From an uncultured Clostridia bacterium (lineage in GTDB: Bacteria > Bacillota > Clostridia > Saccharofermentanales > DTU023): DNA of 63,892 bases. The stretch covers positions 1 through 63,892 of the forward strand of contig CAKZWV010000026.1 in assembly GCA_937922005.1 (NCBI GenBank). Reading direction: 5' to 3'. The position numbers were made by a program, and so were the translations under genes. Below the pieces are notes generated by a model. It did no database searches. It was not told the DNA's origin and saw nothing but the letters and a program-made list of their open reading frames with translations. Positions 44,347-53,090 of the stretch are shown piece after piece (the first letter of the stretch is position 1; every line of letters begins with the position of its first letter).

Positions 44347-45789
44347 TTAAAAGATCTGGCCCGTGGTCCGAGGATAGGGGAGGACATCCCGGATATTATT
44401 GACACCGGATAGGTACATAATCATCCGCTCAAAGCCCAAGCCGTAGCCTGCATGGCGCATGGTCCCATACTTTCTTAAGTCTAAGTACCAAGTGTAGTGG
44501 TCCATAGGCATCTTGAGCTCTTCGATCCGGCGAGCCAGCTTATCATAATCCTCTTCCCTCTGGCTCCCACCAATGATTTCACCTACCCCCGGCACCAGGA
44601 GGTCAACTGCCCTCACCGTCTTCCCATCTGGGTTTTGTTTCATATAAAAAGCCTTAAAATCCTTGGGATAATCCGTAATAAAGATAGGACGTTTTGCATA
44701 AACCTCGCTCAAATAGCGCTCATGTTCCGTCTGCAGATCAATTCCCCATTCCACCGGATACTGGAAGGACCGGTGGGCCTTTTTCAGAACCTCAATAGCG
44801 TCTGTATAGGTCATGCGGGCAAAGTCCGCCTCACGGATCTTCTGGAGTCTTTCCAGCAAGCCCTTTTCCACAAATTGATCGAAAAAATCCATTTCTGCAG
44901 GCAAATGATCCAAAGCTGCGTCAAAAATGGCTTTAACCATTCCTTCTGCTACCTCCATGCAGCCATCGAGCTCGCAAAAGGCCATTTCTGGCTCGATCAT
45001 CCAAAACTCTGCAGCATGGCGGGGGGTATTGCTATCCTCTGCCCGGAAGGTCGGCCCAAAGGTATAGATATCCCGGAAGGCCTGGGCAAAACTTTCACCC
45101 TCTAATTGACCTGTCACTGTCAAGTGAGTTGCCCGACCAAAAAAGTCCTTGCTGTAATCAACACCACCGTCCTCGGTCTTGGGAACATGTGCTAAGTCAA
45201 AGTTCGTTACATGGAACATCTCGCCGGCCCCTTCTGCGTCGGTTGTCGTCAGGATCGGGGTATGGACATAGACAAAGTTCCTGTCGTGGAAATAGCGGTG
45301 AATGGCAAAGGCTACTTCTGAGCGGAGGCGAAAGACTGCCTGAAAGAGATTAGCCCGAGGCCGTAAATGGGCAATCGTCCGCAAATACTCCCGACTGTGG
45401 CGCTTAGCTTGCAGGGGGTAGGTAGATGGGCTAGCCCCCTCTACCAGGATTTCTGTCGCATGGAGCTCAATAGGCTGGGCCAGGGTAGGGGTCGCTACCA
45501 GGGTTCCCCGACAAATGAGGGTCGTTCCCGTCCCCAGCTGGCTAATTTCCTCAAAGTTGGGATAGGTCGCTGCCTCTACAACAATCTGCAAGGGAGTAAA
45601 GCATGACCCATCACTGAGACTAATAAAGGCTAAAGCCTTTTGGGCCCGTATGGTCCGTACGGTTCCTCCAATTTTCACTTCTTTTCCTGCCCAATCCTCG
45701 GCCTTGGCATAGATGTCTTTCACCAAGGTCAGGTCATGGACATCTGCTAAAGGCCTAGACTCATCAGACGTCTCGTGCTGCTTATCCAT
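44347..45789 (-). CDS. asnS: asparaginyl-tRNA synthetase
   Basis: A 480-residue class II synthetase. An N-terminal OB-fold anticodon-binding domain (KIGGTVRTIRAQKALAFISLSDG) precedes the catalytic core, with motif 2 near FRAEDSNTPRHAAEFWMIEPE and motif 3 at GYGLGFERMIMYL. The C-terminus DVLPYPRTTGQIF is typical of AsnRS and separates it from AspRS. It lies 15 bp downstream of the SEC-C gene. Confidence 0.96.
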   Translation of the reverse strand: MDKQHETSDESRPLADVHDLTLVKDIYAKAEDWAGKEVKIGGTVRTIRAQKALAFISLSDGSCFTPLQIVVEAATYPNFEEISQLGTGTTLICRGTLVATPTLAQPIELHATEILVEGASPSTYPLQAKRHSREYLRTIAHLRPRANLFQAVFRLRSEVAFAIHRYFHDRNFVYVHTPILTTTDAEGAGEMFHVTNFDLAHVPKTEDGGVDYSKDFFGRATHLTVTGQLEGESFAQAFRDIYTFGPTFRAEDSNTPRHAAEFWMIEPEMAFCELDGCMEVAEGMVKAIFDAALDHLPAEMDFFDQFVEKGLLERLQKIREADFARMTYTDAIEVLKKAHRSFQYPVEWGIDLQTEHERYLSEVYAKRPIFITDYPKDFKAFYMKQNPDGKTVRAVDLLVPGVGEIIGGSQREEDYDKLARRIEELKMPMDHYTWYLDLRKYGTMRHAGYGLGFERMIMYLSGVNNIRDVLPYPRTTGQIF

Positions 45790-45804
45790 CCTAACCTCCT
45801 AGTC

Positions 45805-46452
45805 CTAATCTAAGGTTGCCTTAACTTTACCGTGGCAGTTCTTGTACTTTTTGCCACTTCCGCAAGGGCAAGGATCATTCCGTCCCACCTTGTCGCTATG
45901 GGCCATCTGGGATAGGTGGAACTCCCTGGTCATCTCCAGACGCTCTTCCTTGGAATAAACATTTTCCCACTCAGGCAGTTCAATGAGCCAACTGGCTTTT
46001 GCCTTACGCATGGCAATAAAGAGACGACGCCAGTCAATGGTAAAGTCCAAAGGCAGGTCCTTGTCGGCATCGGCAGAGTCCACGTAAGCGGTGAAATCTG
46101 AGACCTTTTTAAGGTGGGCCTTTTCCTCATCGCTCAGTTTATCCTTATCCACCACATCGGCCGGATCCTTCTGGCCAGCGGGCAGGGGCGGGATCTCCGT
46201 CCCTGGGGCCAGGCGGAACTCCTCAATGGCATCCGCAATGCCTTCCAGGAAACCGATGAAAATGTAGGGATGATTTGTAAAACCCAACTCTTCCGCCAAG
46301 GAGGAAAAAGTGCCCTCAAAGGTCGTTCTCTTATCTTTTAAAATTGTCCGATAGGCCTCTGTCTCCAAATCCGTATAGGTCTGGAAATTATCTTTTCCGA
46401 CGGTCTTGCCTTGGAGTAAATTCTGCCAATCCTTATAGTATACACTTGCCAT
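45805..46452 (-). CDS. SEC-C motif protein (YecA/SecA-tail-like)
   Basis: A 215-residue soluble protein ending in a SEC-C zinc-binding motif (GRNDPCPCGSGKKYKNCHGK), as found at the C-terminus of SecA. The N-terminal part is alpha-helical and acidic without a clear family. ATG at 46452 is the most probable start, but its ribosome binding site is poor. The function is unknown; SEC-C modules bind zinc and often contact ribosomes or partner proteins. Confidence 0.75.
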   Translation of the reverse strand: MASVYYKDWQNLLQGKTVGKDNFQTYTDLETEAYRTILKDKRTTFEGTFSSLAEELGFTNHPYIFIGFLEGIADAIEEFRLAPGTEIPPLPAGQKDPADVVDKDKLSDEEKAHLKKVSDFTAYVDSADADKDLPLDFTIDWRRLFIAMRKAKASWLIELPEWENVYSKEERLEMTREFHLSQMAHSDKVGRNDPCPCGSGKKYKNCHGKVKATLD

Positions 46453-46597
46453 TTTCTCACACTTTCTAAAGGAGCACACCAGCCCCAAATCTTGTTCACA
46501 AAACGCACAATAGCGTGAGCTCAGACTTAGGACTCATACCTAGATGATCTCTCCTAAGACCGGGCCCCTGCCAGGCGCTAGGGACCACTGACATCGA

Positions 46598-47686
46598 TTA
46601 AGGCCGGTGATGAAAGCTACAGGCCTTGATAATCAAATAATCCAGGGTATCTTCGCTTTGGTCATAGTATCCTCTTTTAAGCAAAAAATCAAACTCCAAG
46701 CAGTCTCGGTAGAGCTCCTTTAATTCATGGAGGGCAAAGCGTTTCGCCTGTTTTTGGATCTTAGAAACAATAAAGGGATGAAGTTTCATCTCATCTTTCA
46801 GACTCGTCTTCGTCCCTCCCATTTGACAAGCCATAAGGTTGCGAACCTGGCGGGCCATCATAAAAAGGAGCTGGGCCGGGGCATCCCCCCGCTCCAAACG
46901 ATGGTGAAGAATATTTAAAGAGCGCACTAGATCCTGGTCGCTAATCGCATCCATGAGGGCAAAAATATCTGCCGTCATAGACAAAGTACAAAGCTCAGCC
47001 AGTTCCTCGTGGGAGACCTCCGATAAGCCTTGACTTTGGGCATAGAGTATAAGCTTATCCAGCTCATGAAAGAGGGCATGAAGGGTCAGCTCCTCTTGGT
47101 CCACGAGCTCCTCCATACTCCCGGGGGGCAAACTGACTCCGGCCTTCTGGAGGTAGGCCCTACCAAATGAGGCCAATTGGTCCTGGGACTGGAGGGGACA
47201 AGAAAGGAAAAAAGCACCCAGATCTTGGAGGGCCGTCGCCATCTTCTTTTGTCTCTTATCCACACTGGCCGTCAAGAGGACCAACAGCGCCGTATCTGGC
47301 AAATTTTCCAGCATGGCAAACCAGGCATCCTTGGTATCTGGGTTGGCTAATTTGGGCCTAGCCCCCCTCTTTCCAGCTAAAAGCCCACCCTCTTCAATCA
47401 CCAGAATCCGACGCTCCGTCAAAAGCGGGGCTGGGCTCAGATTCTGGGCCACGGCTTCAGGGGTCAGCTGGACCGATCCTCCATCCCCCTCCCAGTAGCT
47501 ATAGTTCATAGGGGCAAAGTCCGGGGTAAGAAAGCTATCTTGGACCAGGCGAATCATCCGCTCTTTGAGATAAGGCTCTTCATATTCACAAATGATCAAA
47601 GCCGGAAACGAAGCAGGATTCTCCGTCAAAATTCTGCGGAAGGCGGTAAAATCTTGATAACCTTTGGGGATATTTGCTGTTTTCAT
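46598..47686 (-). CDS. holA: DNA polymerase III delta subunit
   Basis: A 362-residue clamp-loader subunit that opens the beta sliding clamp. The order of segments matches HolA: N-terminal ATPase-like domain (ALIICEYEEPYLKERMIRLVQDSF), a central VLLTASVDKRQK region, and a helical C-terminal collar domain (DRYRDCLEFDFLLKRGY near the end). ATG at 47686 with AAAGGA is used. An upstream extension would only translate the tandem repeat in the spacer and is not accepted. It follows comEC, the usual order in Firmicutes. Confidence 0.9.
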   Translation of the reverse strand: MKTANIPKGYQDFTAFRRILTENPASFPALIICEYEEPYLKERMIRLVQDSFLTPDFAPMNYSYWEGDGGSVQLTPEAVAQNLSPAPLLTERRILVIEEGGLLAGKRGARPKLANPDTKDAWFAMLENLPDTALLVLLTASVDKRQKKMATALQDLGAFFLSCPLQSQDQLASFGRAYLQKAGVSLPPGSMEELVDQEELTLHALFHELDKLILYAQSQGLSEVSHEELAELCTLSMTADIFALMDAISDQDLVRSLNILHHRLERGDAPAQLLFMMARQVRNLMACQMGGTKTSLKDEMKLHPFIVSKIQKQAKRFALHELKELYRDCLEFDFLLKRGYYDQSEDTLDYLIIKACSFHHRP

Positions 47687-47710
47687 AAAGGTCCTTTCTA
47701 AGGGTATCCA

Positions 47711-47816
47711 GTTGACACCCTTGGGGATGGTTGACACCCTTGGGGATGGTTGGCTCCCTTGAGCCAGTTGACACCCAGGTCGGTTGACTCCCAGAGCCAA
47801 GTGACACCCTTGGGGC
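47711..47816. repeat. 6-unit tandem repeat, 16-19 bp period
   Basis: Units starting at 47711, 47730, 47749, 47767, 47783 and 47801 share GTTGACACCCTTGGGGATG. The first two are identical and the others degenerate. The array fills the comEC-holA spacer. Confidence 0.85.
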
Positions 47817-47826
47817 ATTTTCTTCC

Positions 47827-50706
47827 TTAGGGAATGAGGGTCTTGCTCCGCCCCGTCACATAGCCAATAATCTGCCAGGATCCCCGCTTCTTTTTGAAGA
47901 TGATAGCCCCATCTTCATCGGTTCGCCAGATGGGAATCCCTAGATCTTCGACTCGGCGGAGGAGGTCGGGAGCCGGGTGGCCATAACGATTGTAGGAACC
48001 CACCGAAATTACTGCAAGTTGGGGACGGGCATCTTGTAAAAATTTGGGTGTGCTCCCATGTTTGGACCCATGGTGAGCAATTTTCAAAAGGTCCGTCTCG
48101 GGCCAGTCTTGCAGGGCTTCCACCTCCTTCGTCAGGTCACCAGTGGCTAGGAGGCGAATCCCCATATCAAAGCCAGTCACTAAAGACACTTGGTTAGCAT
48201 CTTGGATCGGCAGGGGCAGGGCCTTTGCTTTTCTCATTTCTTGGGAACTGGGGGGCCAATAGACCCGCATGGCAATCCCCTTCTGACTATCTAGAGCCTG
48301 GTCCTGCGAAAAGAACCCCTGATCCTGCGAAAAGCTCCCCTGATAAATCTTACGCTGATAAAAGCGCAATTCATCGCCTGTTTTAAGGAAATAGCAAGGA
48401 ATTCCCAAAGCATCCGCCCTAGACAATATTTTTTCTGTAGCATGAAGATCGACCTGGTTCAAGAGCTCATTTGCCTCAGCCAGGGCCAGGGCCTTAACGT
48501 AGCCTAGGTCCATGAGTTCTAGGATACCAGAATAGTGATCCTTATGGGGATGGGAAAGAATAGCAAGGTCAATCTTCCCCCGACCCAGGTGTTGGAGGAC
48601 CGGCAAGACATTCCGGTAACCCTCCATTTCATCCCCTCCATCCAAGAGAATATTTACCCCCTCGCAACTGAGAAAATGGGCGTCCCCCTGGCCCACATCG
48701 ATGGCCATGTAAAGGGGGGAGGGAATCCATAATAAGACCAGCAAAATCGTACTTAGGACCACAGCTAAGGTTCTTTTGGCAAGCTCCGTCCCCCTCGTTT
48801 TTTCTAAAGACCGTTGGCGGAGGAGCCAGACAATCAAAATTCCTCCTCCCAGAAAGAGCCAGCGAACCAGAGGCGGAAAATCCAAGGGCAGGTAGGCTAA
48901 AAAAGCCTGGCTCAGAGCAATCATCCCGGTCATAAGCTTACCTGCCAGGGTAAAAAGCAGGGCTGCCAGGCTAGGCCACAAGGGCAGTACGAGACTAGCA
49001 TAGAGGCAAGATTGAAAAGCCCATTCTACCAAGAGGGTTGCTGGAGCCCCCAAAAGAAGGCTGCCCAAAGACCAGGGAGCTGAAAAAATCAGAGCCAGGG
49101 GAAATACCACCCCCATAGCCGCTAAGGACGTAGAAAGGGAATCCAAGCCCAAGGACCAAGGGGTCGGAACCCCATCCAGGAGCTCTTCCAGCTGATCCCT
49201 CGTCTCTTGGGTCAGGGGTCGGGCAAAGCCCCGGGTCAAAAAGGCCTTGCCCCAAAACTTCTTCAGGGGCCGGGTCCACTGGATGATCGCCATAGTCGTA
49301 AAATAGCTATAGCAAAAACCCAGGTCATACAAAAGAACTGGCCTCAATAGAAGCGCCACAAATAGTCCCCAAAGGCTAAAGTTGAAACTTTCTAAACGCA
49401 GGCCCCAATAAGAGGCCAAGGTCAGGCCTAGACGTAGGAAGCTAGCCCGGACGAGGGAAGGTTTGAAGCCGCATAAGAGATTGTAAAGGAGGACAACAAG
49501 ACAGGTGACTCCCAGCTTAATTTTTCTTGATTTTCGTGTGAGGGCTTGGAGGGGCTGGAGTAAAAAGCTCAAATGCATCCCGGAGACGGCACACAAATGC
49601 GACAGGGAGGCTAGGCGAAGGGTAAGAGAATCTTGGATGGCTAGGGCCCCACCCTGGCCTAAAAAGAGGGCCAGAAGGAGGCCAGCCGCCCGTGATGGGC
49701 CCGTCGCTGGGGAAGATCGGGTCCGGGATGATCGGGCCCGAAATGACGGAGCAGCCGCCCGAGACGGGCCAGCACCCCGGCCCTGGCCCGTAGCCTTGTC
49801 CTGGCCTTCACTTTCGGCTAGGCCGGGAAGTCCTTTAATAAAAGAAGTTAGCCCCTGGTTCATCCGCATAAAGGCTTGAAAAAGCTTGGGACAGGGAGCA
49901 AGCAACCGATACTGCCCTTCTTTCAGTTTTTTCGTGAAAGGGGAGGTCATCTTGCTATAATAATTTTTCTCGGAAAAACCACCTGGGTTTCTAGCCCCCT
50001 TGAGGAGGTCCAGGTTGGTTCGTGCTTCTAAATTAGCTCCAGGTCCAAAGAGGGCCCGATCCTCTGCTGGGACTTGGAGCTTAAGCAAAAGAGGAGTCCC
50101 TGCGTGGTGGGCGACCACCCGCAAGGTCTGAAATTCTGGTTGGTAGGAGAGGACTCGCCGGATCTCAAAACGGCGAAGACCATAGGTCTTATAGGTCTCT
50201 CCTAAAGCCACTTGGGCTTGGTGGATGGCAAGAAGGCGGGCTGAAGTAAGGAAAAATGCCCCTAGGCAGATCCACCGCAACTTCGGCCTTTCCCAGGGCA
50301 AAAGGGCAAGCCCCATCAGGGGAAAGGCCAAAACGAGGTAGAGGGCCATTCCCTTCCACCAAGCTCCCCCAGGAGAAGAGCTATCCAGCACCATCTCCAG
50401 AAAATAGGAAGAGCGAAGGGTCAAAATCGGTACGAGTAAGTAAAGCACAGGGAGACTTGCTGGATACTTAGTCCCAACCGTAAGGCCATGCAAAAAACCT
50501 TGGATACTTGGCCACCCACTCTTCCATACCTTCAAACTACTCGTATCAAAGAGCTGAACAGGCCCCCACGCCCTGCTGGCCTCCTCCGCTTGAGAGGGCC
50601 AGAGGGCCCAGGCAGACGCCAGTTCTTCGGCAGGAGCTGGGGGCACTTTTCGAGGATGATAACGCTCGAGCAAGCTCTCTTCCGTCAACTTGGACTTGTC
50701 TGGCAT
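47827..50706 (-). CDS. comEC: ComEC/Rec2 DNA-uptake channel
   Basis: A 959-residue membrane protein that forms the channel for single-stranded DNA during natural transformation. The N-terminal hydrophobic segments and the DUF4131-like OB domain (KLQVPAEDRALFGPGANLEARTN) are followed by the competence domain (LCAVSGMHLSFLLQPLQAL) and many helices. A C-terminal MBL domain carries AIDVGQGDAHFL and the metal motif SHPHKDHYSG. A low-complexity Arg/Ala/Ser insertion (about residues 285-345) is unusual. A strong AAAGGAGG precedes the ATG. An exact CAAATATTCC word lies 19 bases upstream, in the leader. Confidence 0.94.
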   Translation of the reverse strand: MPDKSKLTEESLLERYHPRKVPPAPAEELASAWALWPSQAEEASRAWGPVQLFDTSSLKVWKSGWPSIQGFLHGLTVGTKYPASLPVLYLLVPILTLRSSYFLEMVLDSSSPGGAWWKGMALYLVLAFPLMGLALLPWERPKLRWICLGAFFLTSARLLAIHQAQVALGETYKTYGLRRFEIRRVLSYQPEFQTLRVVAHHAGTPLLLKLQVPAEDRALFGPGANLEARTNLDLLKGARNPGGFSEKNYYSKMTSPFTKKLKEGQYRLLAPCPKLFQAFMRMNQGLTSFIKGLPGLAESEGQDKATGQGRGAGPSRAAAPSFRARSSRTRSSPATGPSRAAGLLLALFLGQGGALAIQDSLTLRLASLSHLCAVSGMHLSFLLQPLQALTRKSRKIKLGVTCLVVLLYNLLCGFKPSLVRASFLRLGLTLASYWGLRLESFNFSLWGLFVALLLRPVLLYDLGFCYSYFTTMAIIQWTRPLKKFWGKAFLTRGFARPLTQETRDQLEELLDGVPTPWSLGLDSLSTSLAAMGVVFPLALIFSAPWSLGSLLLGAPATLLVEWAFQSCLYASLVLPLWPSLAALLFTLAGKLMTGMIALSQAFLAYLPLDFPPLVRWLFLGGGILIVWLLRQRSLEKTRGTELAKRTLAVVLSTILLVLLWIPSPLYMAIDVGQGDAHFLSCEGVNILLDGGDEMEGYRNVLPVLQHLGRGKIDLAILSHPHKDHYSGILELMDLGYVKALALAEANELLNQVDLHATEKILSRADALGIPCYFLKTGDELRFYQRKIYQGSFSQDQGFFSQDQALDSQKGIAMRVYWPPSSQEMRKAKALPLPIQDANQVSLVTGFDMGIRLLATGDLTKEVEALQDWPETDLLKIAHHGSKHGSTPKFLQDARPQLAVISVGSYNRYGHPAPDLLRRVEDLGIPIWRTDEDGAIIFKKKRGSWQIIGYVTGRSKTLIP

Positions 50707-50791
50707 CTGCTAACCTCCTTTCCCCAAATATTCCTCCCCTTGCTAGGGGCAAGGTCTAAGATACAGGAAAATCAGGAGGCCAGCTGGAAAA

Positions 50792-50880
50792 AAAGACGAC
50801 AAATTTCGACAAAAGCGACAAAAGCCACAGGAGATCGTCAAAGCAGATCAGGGCACATCAAGGCAGATTAGAGCAAATCC
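50792..50880. repeat. 10-bp-period repeats between engB and comEC
   Basis: At 50841-50880 four 10-base units align exactly (AAGCAGATCA, GGGCACATCA, AGGCAGATTA, GAGCAAATCC). A similar GACAAA series lies at about 50792-50820. Confidence 0.65.
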
Positions 50881-50918
50881 AGCTCGATAGCAACGAAAAG
50901 AGCGGAAGCGCAGCGGGA

Positions 50919-51569
50919 TTATTTGCGGGCGACAAAGCCAAAAAAGGAGGCAATGTAGGAACGAAGGTCAGCCATGCCCAGCCTCGTTAAAGAGGAGGTG
51001 AGCAGGTAGGGAATTCCCTCTTCTGGGGCCCCCTCCTCCCCTAGGGCCTGTAAAATTTTGGGCACCATGCGATTCTTCTCGGCGGTATTGAGCTTGTCGG
51101 CCTTGGTCAAGACTACCAAGAAAGGAAGTTCGTGGGCGAGGAGGTAGTGGTACATTTGGAGGTCGAGGGCACTCGGAAGGTGGCGGCCATCAATCAATAG
51201 AAGGAACAGAAGGTGGCCGTTGCGGGCTTCCTCAATGGTTGCCGGTAAAAACTTGTCCACCAGCTTGGAGAAATTTTCCCGCTTTTTGGAACCTGTTGCG
51301 GTGTAGCCGTAACCGGGAAGGTCGATCATAAGCAAGGACTCATCGACCAGGAAGTGGAGGACCAGTTGGGTCTTGCCGGGGGTACTGCTCACCCGGGCCA
51401 GTTTCTTTTGACCACAGAGAGCATTGAGGAGGCTGGATTTGCCGACGTTAGACCGTCCTAAGACGAAAAATCGTCCGAGATCTGGCCGGTACATCTTCCA
51501 TTGGCTGAGTGGGCCGACCACTTCGGTCAGCTGGGTCTTTCGAAAATCAATCTCTTTTTTCTTATCCAT
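50919..51569 (-). CDS. engB: EngB/YsxC ribosome-biogenesis GTPase
   Basis: A 216-residue GTPase needed for 50S subunit assembly. Motifs are G1 GRSNVGKSS (about residues 36-44), switch region TPGKTQ, G3 DLPGYGY and G4 TKAD. It is standard in length. ATG at 51569 has GGGGG about 9 bases upstream; ATG at 51578 is an alternative. It lies upstream of comEC and divergent from the prs genes. Confidence 0.94.
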   Translation of the reverse strand: MDKKKEIDFRKTQLTEVVGPLSQWKMYRPDLGRFFVLGRSNVGKSSLLNALCGQKKLARVSSTPGKTQLVLHFLVDESLLMIDLPGYGYTATGSKKRENFSKLVDKFLPATIEEARNGHLLFLLLIDGRHLPSALDLQMYHYLLAHELPFLVVLTKADKLNTAEKNRMVPKILQALGEEGAPEEGIPYLLTSSLTRLGMADLRSYIASFFGFVARK

Positions 51570-51601
51570 ATGGTTCATCCCCCTTTGCGTAGTACATCAA
51601 C

Positions 51602-51688
51602 TTATAACGGCCGTCCGATCCTGCTACTAGTTATAACGGCCGTCCAAGCCTGCTACTAGTTATAACGGCCGTTCAATCCTGGCGCTAG
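51602..51688. repeat. 3 x 29-bp repeat in a divergent promoter region
   Basis: Units at 51602, 51631 and 51660 each begin TTATAACGGCCGT. Each contains a palindromic ACGGCCGT core. They lie between engB (minus) and the first prs gene (plus), so the evenly spaced palindromes could be operator sites or simply another spacer repeat. Confidence 0.85.
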
Positions 51689-51711
51689 GATTTTCATGGT
51701 CAGCGTTGGGC

Positions 51712-51743
51712 TTGCGTCAATTATGGTCCAATTGTGGTAAAAT
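51712..51743 (+). promoter_or_regulatory. weak candidate promoter for the prs genes
   Basis: TTGCGT (51712-51717) and TAAAAT (51738-51743) lie in the right place before the AGGAGG site, but the spacer is 20 bases, so only the -10 is convincing. Confidence 0.3.
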
Positions 51744-51774
51744 AGAAAAGTAGCTTTCACTGTAGGAGGTTTTT

Positions 51775-52971
51775 TTGCCTGTGTCAAATTTGAAGTCTTC
51801 GTTACCCGGAGAACCCTATTATCTCGAAGCAGAAGGGCCGATTGCGCTTATTACGGCCCAAATCGATGAAACTTTGGCCATCCAGATCAACAATCATTTG
51901 AAAGAAATTCGTATGGAGGCGATGAAACAACATCCCTCCTTAAAAAATCAGGTGGGCTATTTGCGGAACGACTACCGGGTCGAAACAAAGTTAAATCGCC
52001 TTTCCTCTGGGGAGGGACAAGCCGTTATCGTCGATTCCATTACAGGACATGACATCTTCATCTTAACGGATGTGTTGTACACAGGAACGAGTTACTATAA
52101 CCGGGAGGAAATGCTCACCATAACCCCGGATGAGCAGTATACTGATCTCATGCGGACGGTCCTTGCTACCCAGAACTTGGGTCAGCGGATCAACATCATC
52201 ATGCCCTACCTCTACCAGGGCCGCAAATACCGCCACGAGCACCAAAGTAGTATGGATTGTGCCCAGATGCTCATCCAGCTCTTTAACTTAGGGATTGCCA
52301 ATTTTATTACTTTTGATGCCCATGATGACCGGATTGGCAATGCTGTTCCAGGCCATAACTTTGAGTCTTTCACGACCTCTCTCCAGCTCATGCAGGCAAT
52401 CTTACATGACTATCCTAGTTTGGAACTCAACTCGCAAAACCTCATTGCGGTAAGCCCCAATGAGCACACGGTCAACCGCTGCACCTATTACGCCAATATT
52501 ATGAAAATCCCGGTGGGAATATTTTATAAATATCGGTCATTCAGTCCCACGGGGCTGTTGAGCGAGACCACCCAGTATCTTGGGACCAATGTAGAAGGAA
52601 AAGACGTCCTCATTATCGACGATATGCTCGTGACAGGGCGGACCTTCCTCCACTGCATCGAGTATCTCAAAGACCAGGGGGCCAGGCGGATCATCGGGGT
52701 GGCCAGTTTTGCCCAGTTTACCCAAGGCATTTCCCGCATTCAGGAGGCCTACGAAAATGGGTATTTTGACAAGATCTATACGACCAATGCCTCTTATATT
52801 TCTACAAATATTCGCTCCCTGCCCTGGCTCAGTGTGGTAGACCTTTCTAAATATATGGCCAGAATTATTGATACCATCAACCATAATGGTTCCTTGACTG
52901 GACTCATCAATCCCGACGCTAGGATAGAAGATCTCTTGTCAACCCATAGCTTGGAGCAAAGATTGTTTTAA
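51775..52971 (+). CDS. ribose-phosphate diphosphokinase-like protein, long form (copy 1)
   Basis: A 398-residue PRPP synthetase-like protein, about 80 residues longer than classical Prs (~315). It has the catalytic-loop K-x-R (FYKYRSF), the PRPP-binding loop IIDDMLVTGRT, and a divalent-metal region FITFDAHDDR, where class I enzymes have a DLHA-type motif. It would make PRPP from ribose 5-phosphate and ATP. The start is TTG at 51775, 5 bases after AGGAGG; GTG at 51781 is an alternative. A related paralogue follows in the same orientation. Similar long forms occur in some Clostridia. Activity is inferred. Confidence 0.82.
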   Translation: MPVSNLKSSLPGEPYYLEAEGPIALITAQIDETLAIQINNHLKEIRMEAMKQHPSLKNQVGYLRNDYRVETKLNRLSSGEGQAVIVDSITGHDIFILTDVLYTGTSYYNREEMLTITPDEQYTDLMRTVLATQNLGQRINIIMPYLYQGRKYRHEHQSSMDCAQMLIQLFNLGIANFITFDAHDDRIGNAVPGHNFESFTTSLQLMQAILHDYPSLELNSQNLIAVSPNEHTVNRCTYYANIMKIPVGIFYKYRSFSPTGLLSETTQYLGTNVEGKDVLIIDDMLVTGRTFLHCIEYLKDQGARRIIGVASFAQFTQGISRIQEAYENGYFDKIYTTNASYISTNIRSLPWLSVVDLSKYMARIIDTINHNGSLTGLINPDARIEDLLSTHSLEQRLF

Positions 52972-52984
52972 GCCATGAAATATC

Positions 52985-53058
52985 TCTGTCGATAAGCATT
53001 ATCTTTTTCGATAAGCATTGTCTTTTTCGATAAACATTTTCTTTTTCGATAAACAATA
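52985..53058. repeat. 4 x 19-bp repeat between the prs paralogues
   Basis: The element TTCGATAA(G/A)CAT recurs with exactly 19-base spacing (CGATAA at 52990, 53009, 53028 and 53047), in a T-rich context. Confidence 0.85.
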
Positions 53059-53090
53059 TCTCTTTTTCTCTTGGATTGGAGGTTAATCCT

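Noticed and set aside
47687..47818. N-terminal extension of holA by 44 residues
   Set aside because: The extension only translates the spacer tandem repeat (a repeated LPKG/PRVSTIPKG pattern), while ATG at 47686 has a good ribosome binding site and matches the family start.
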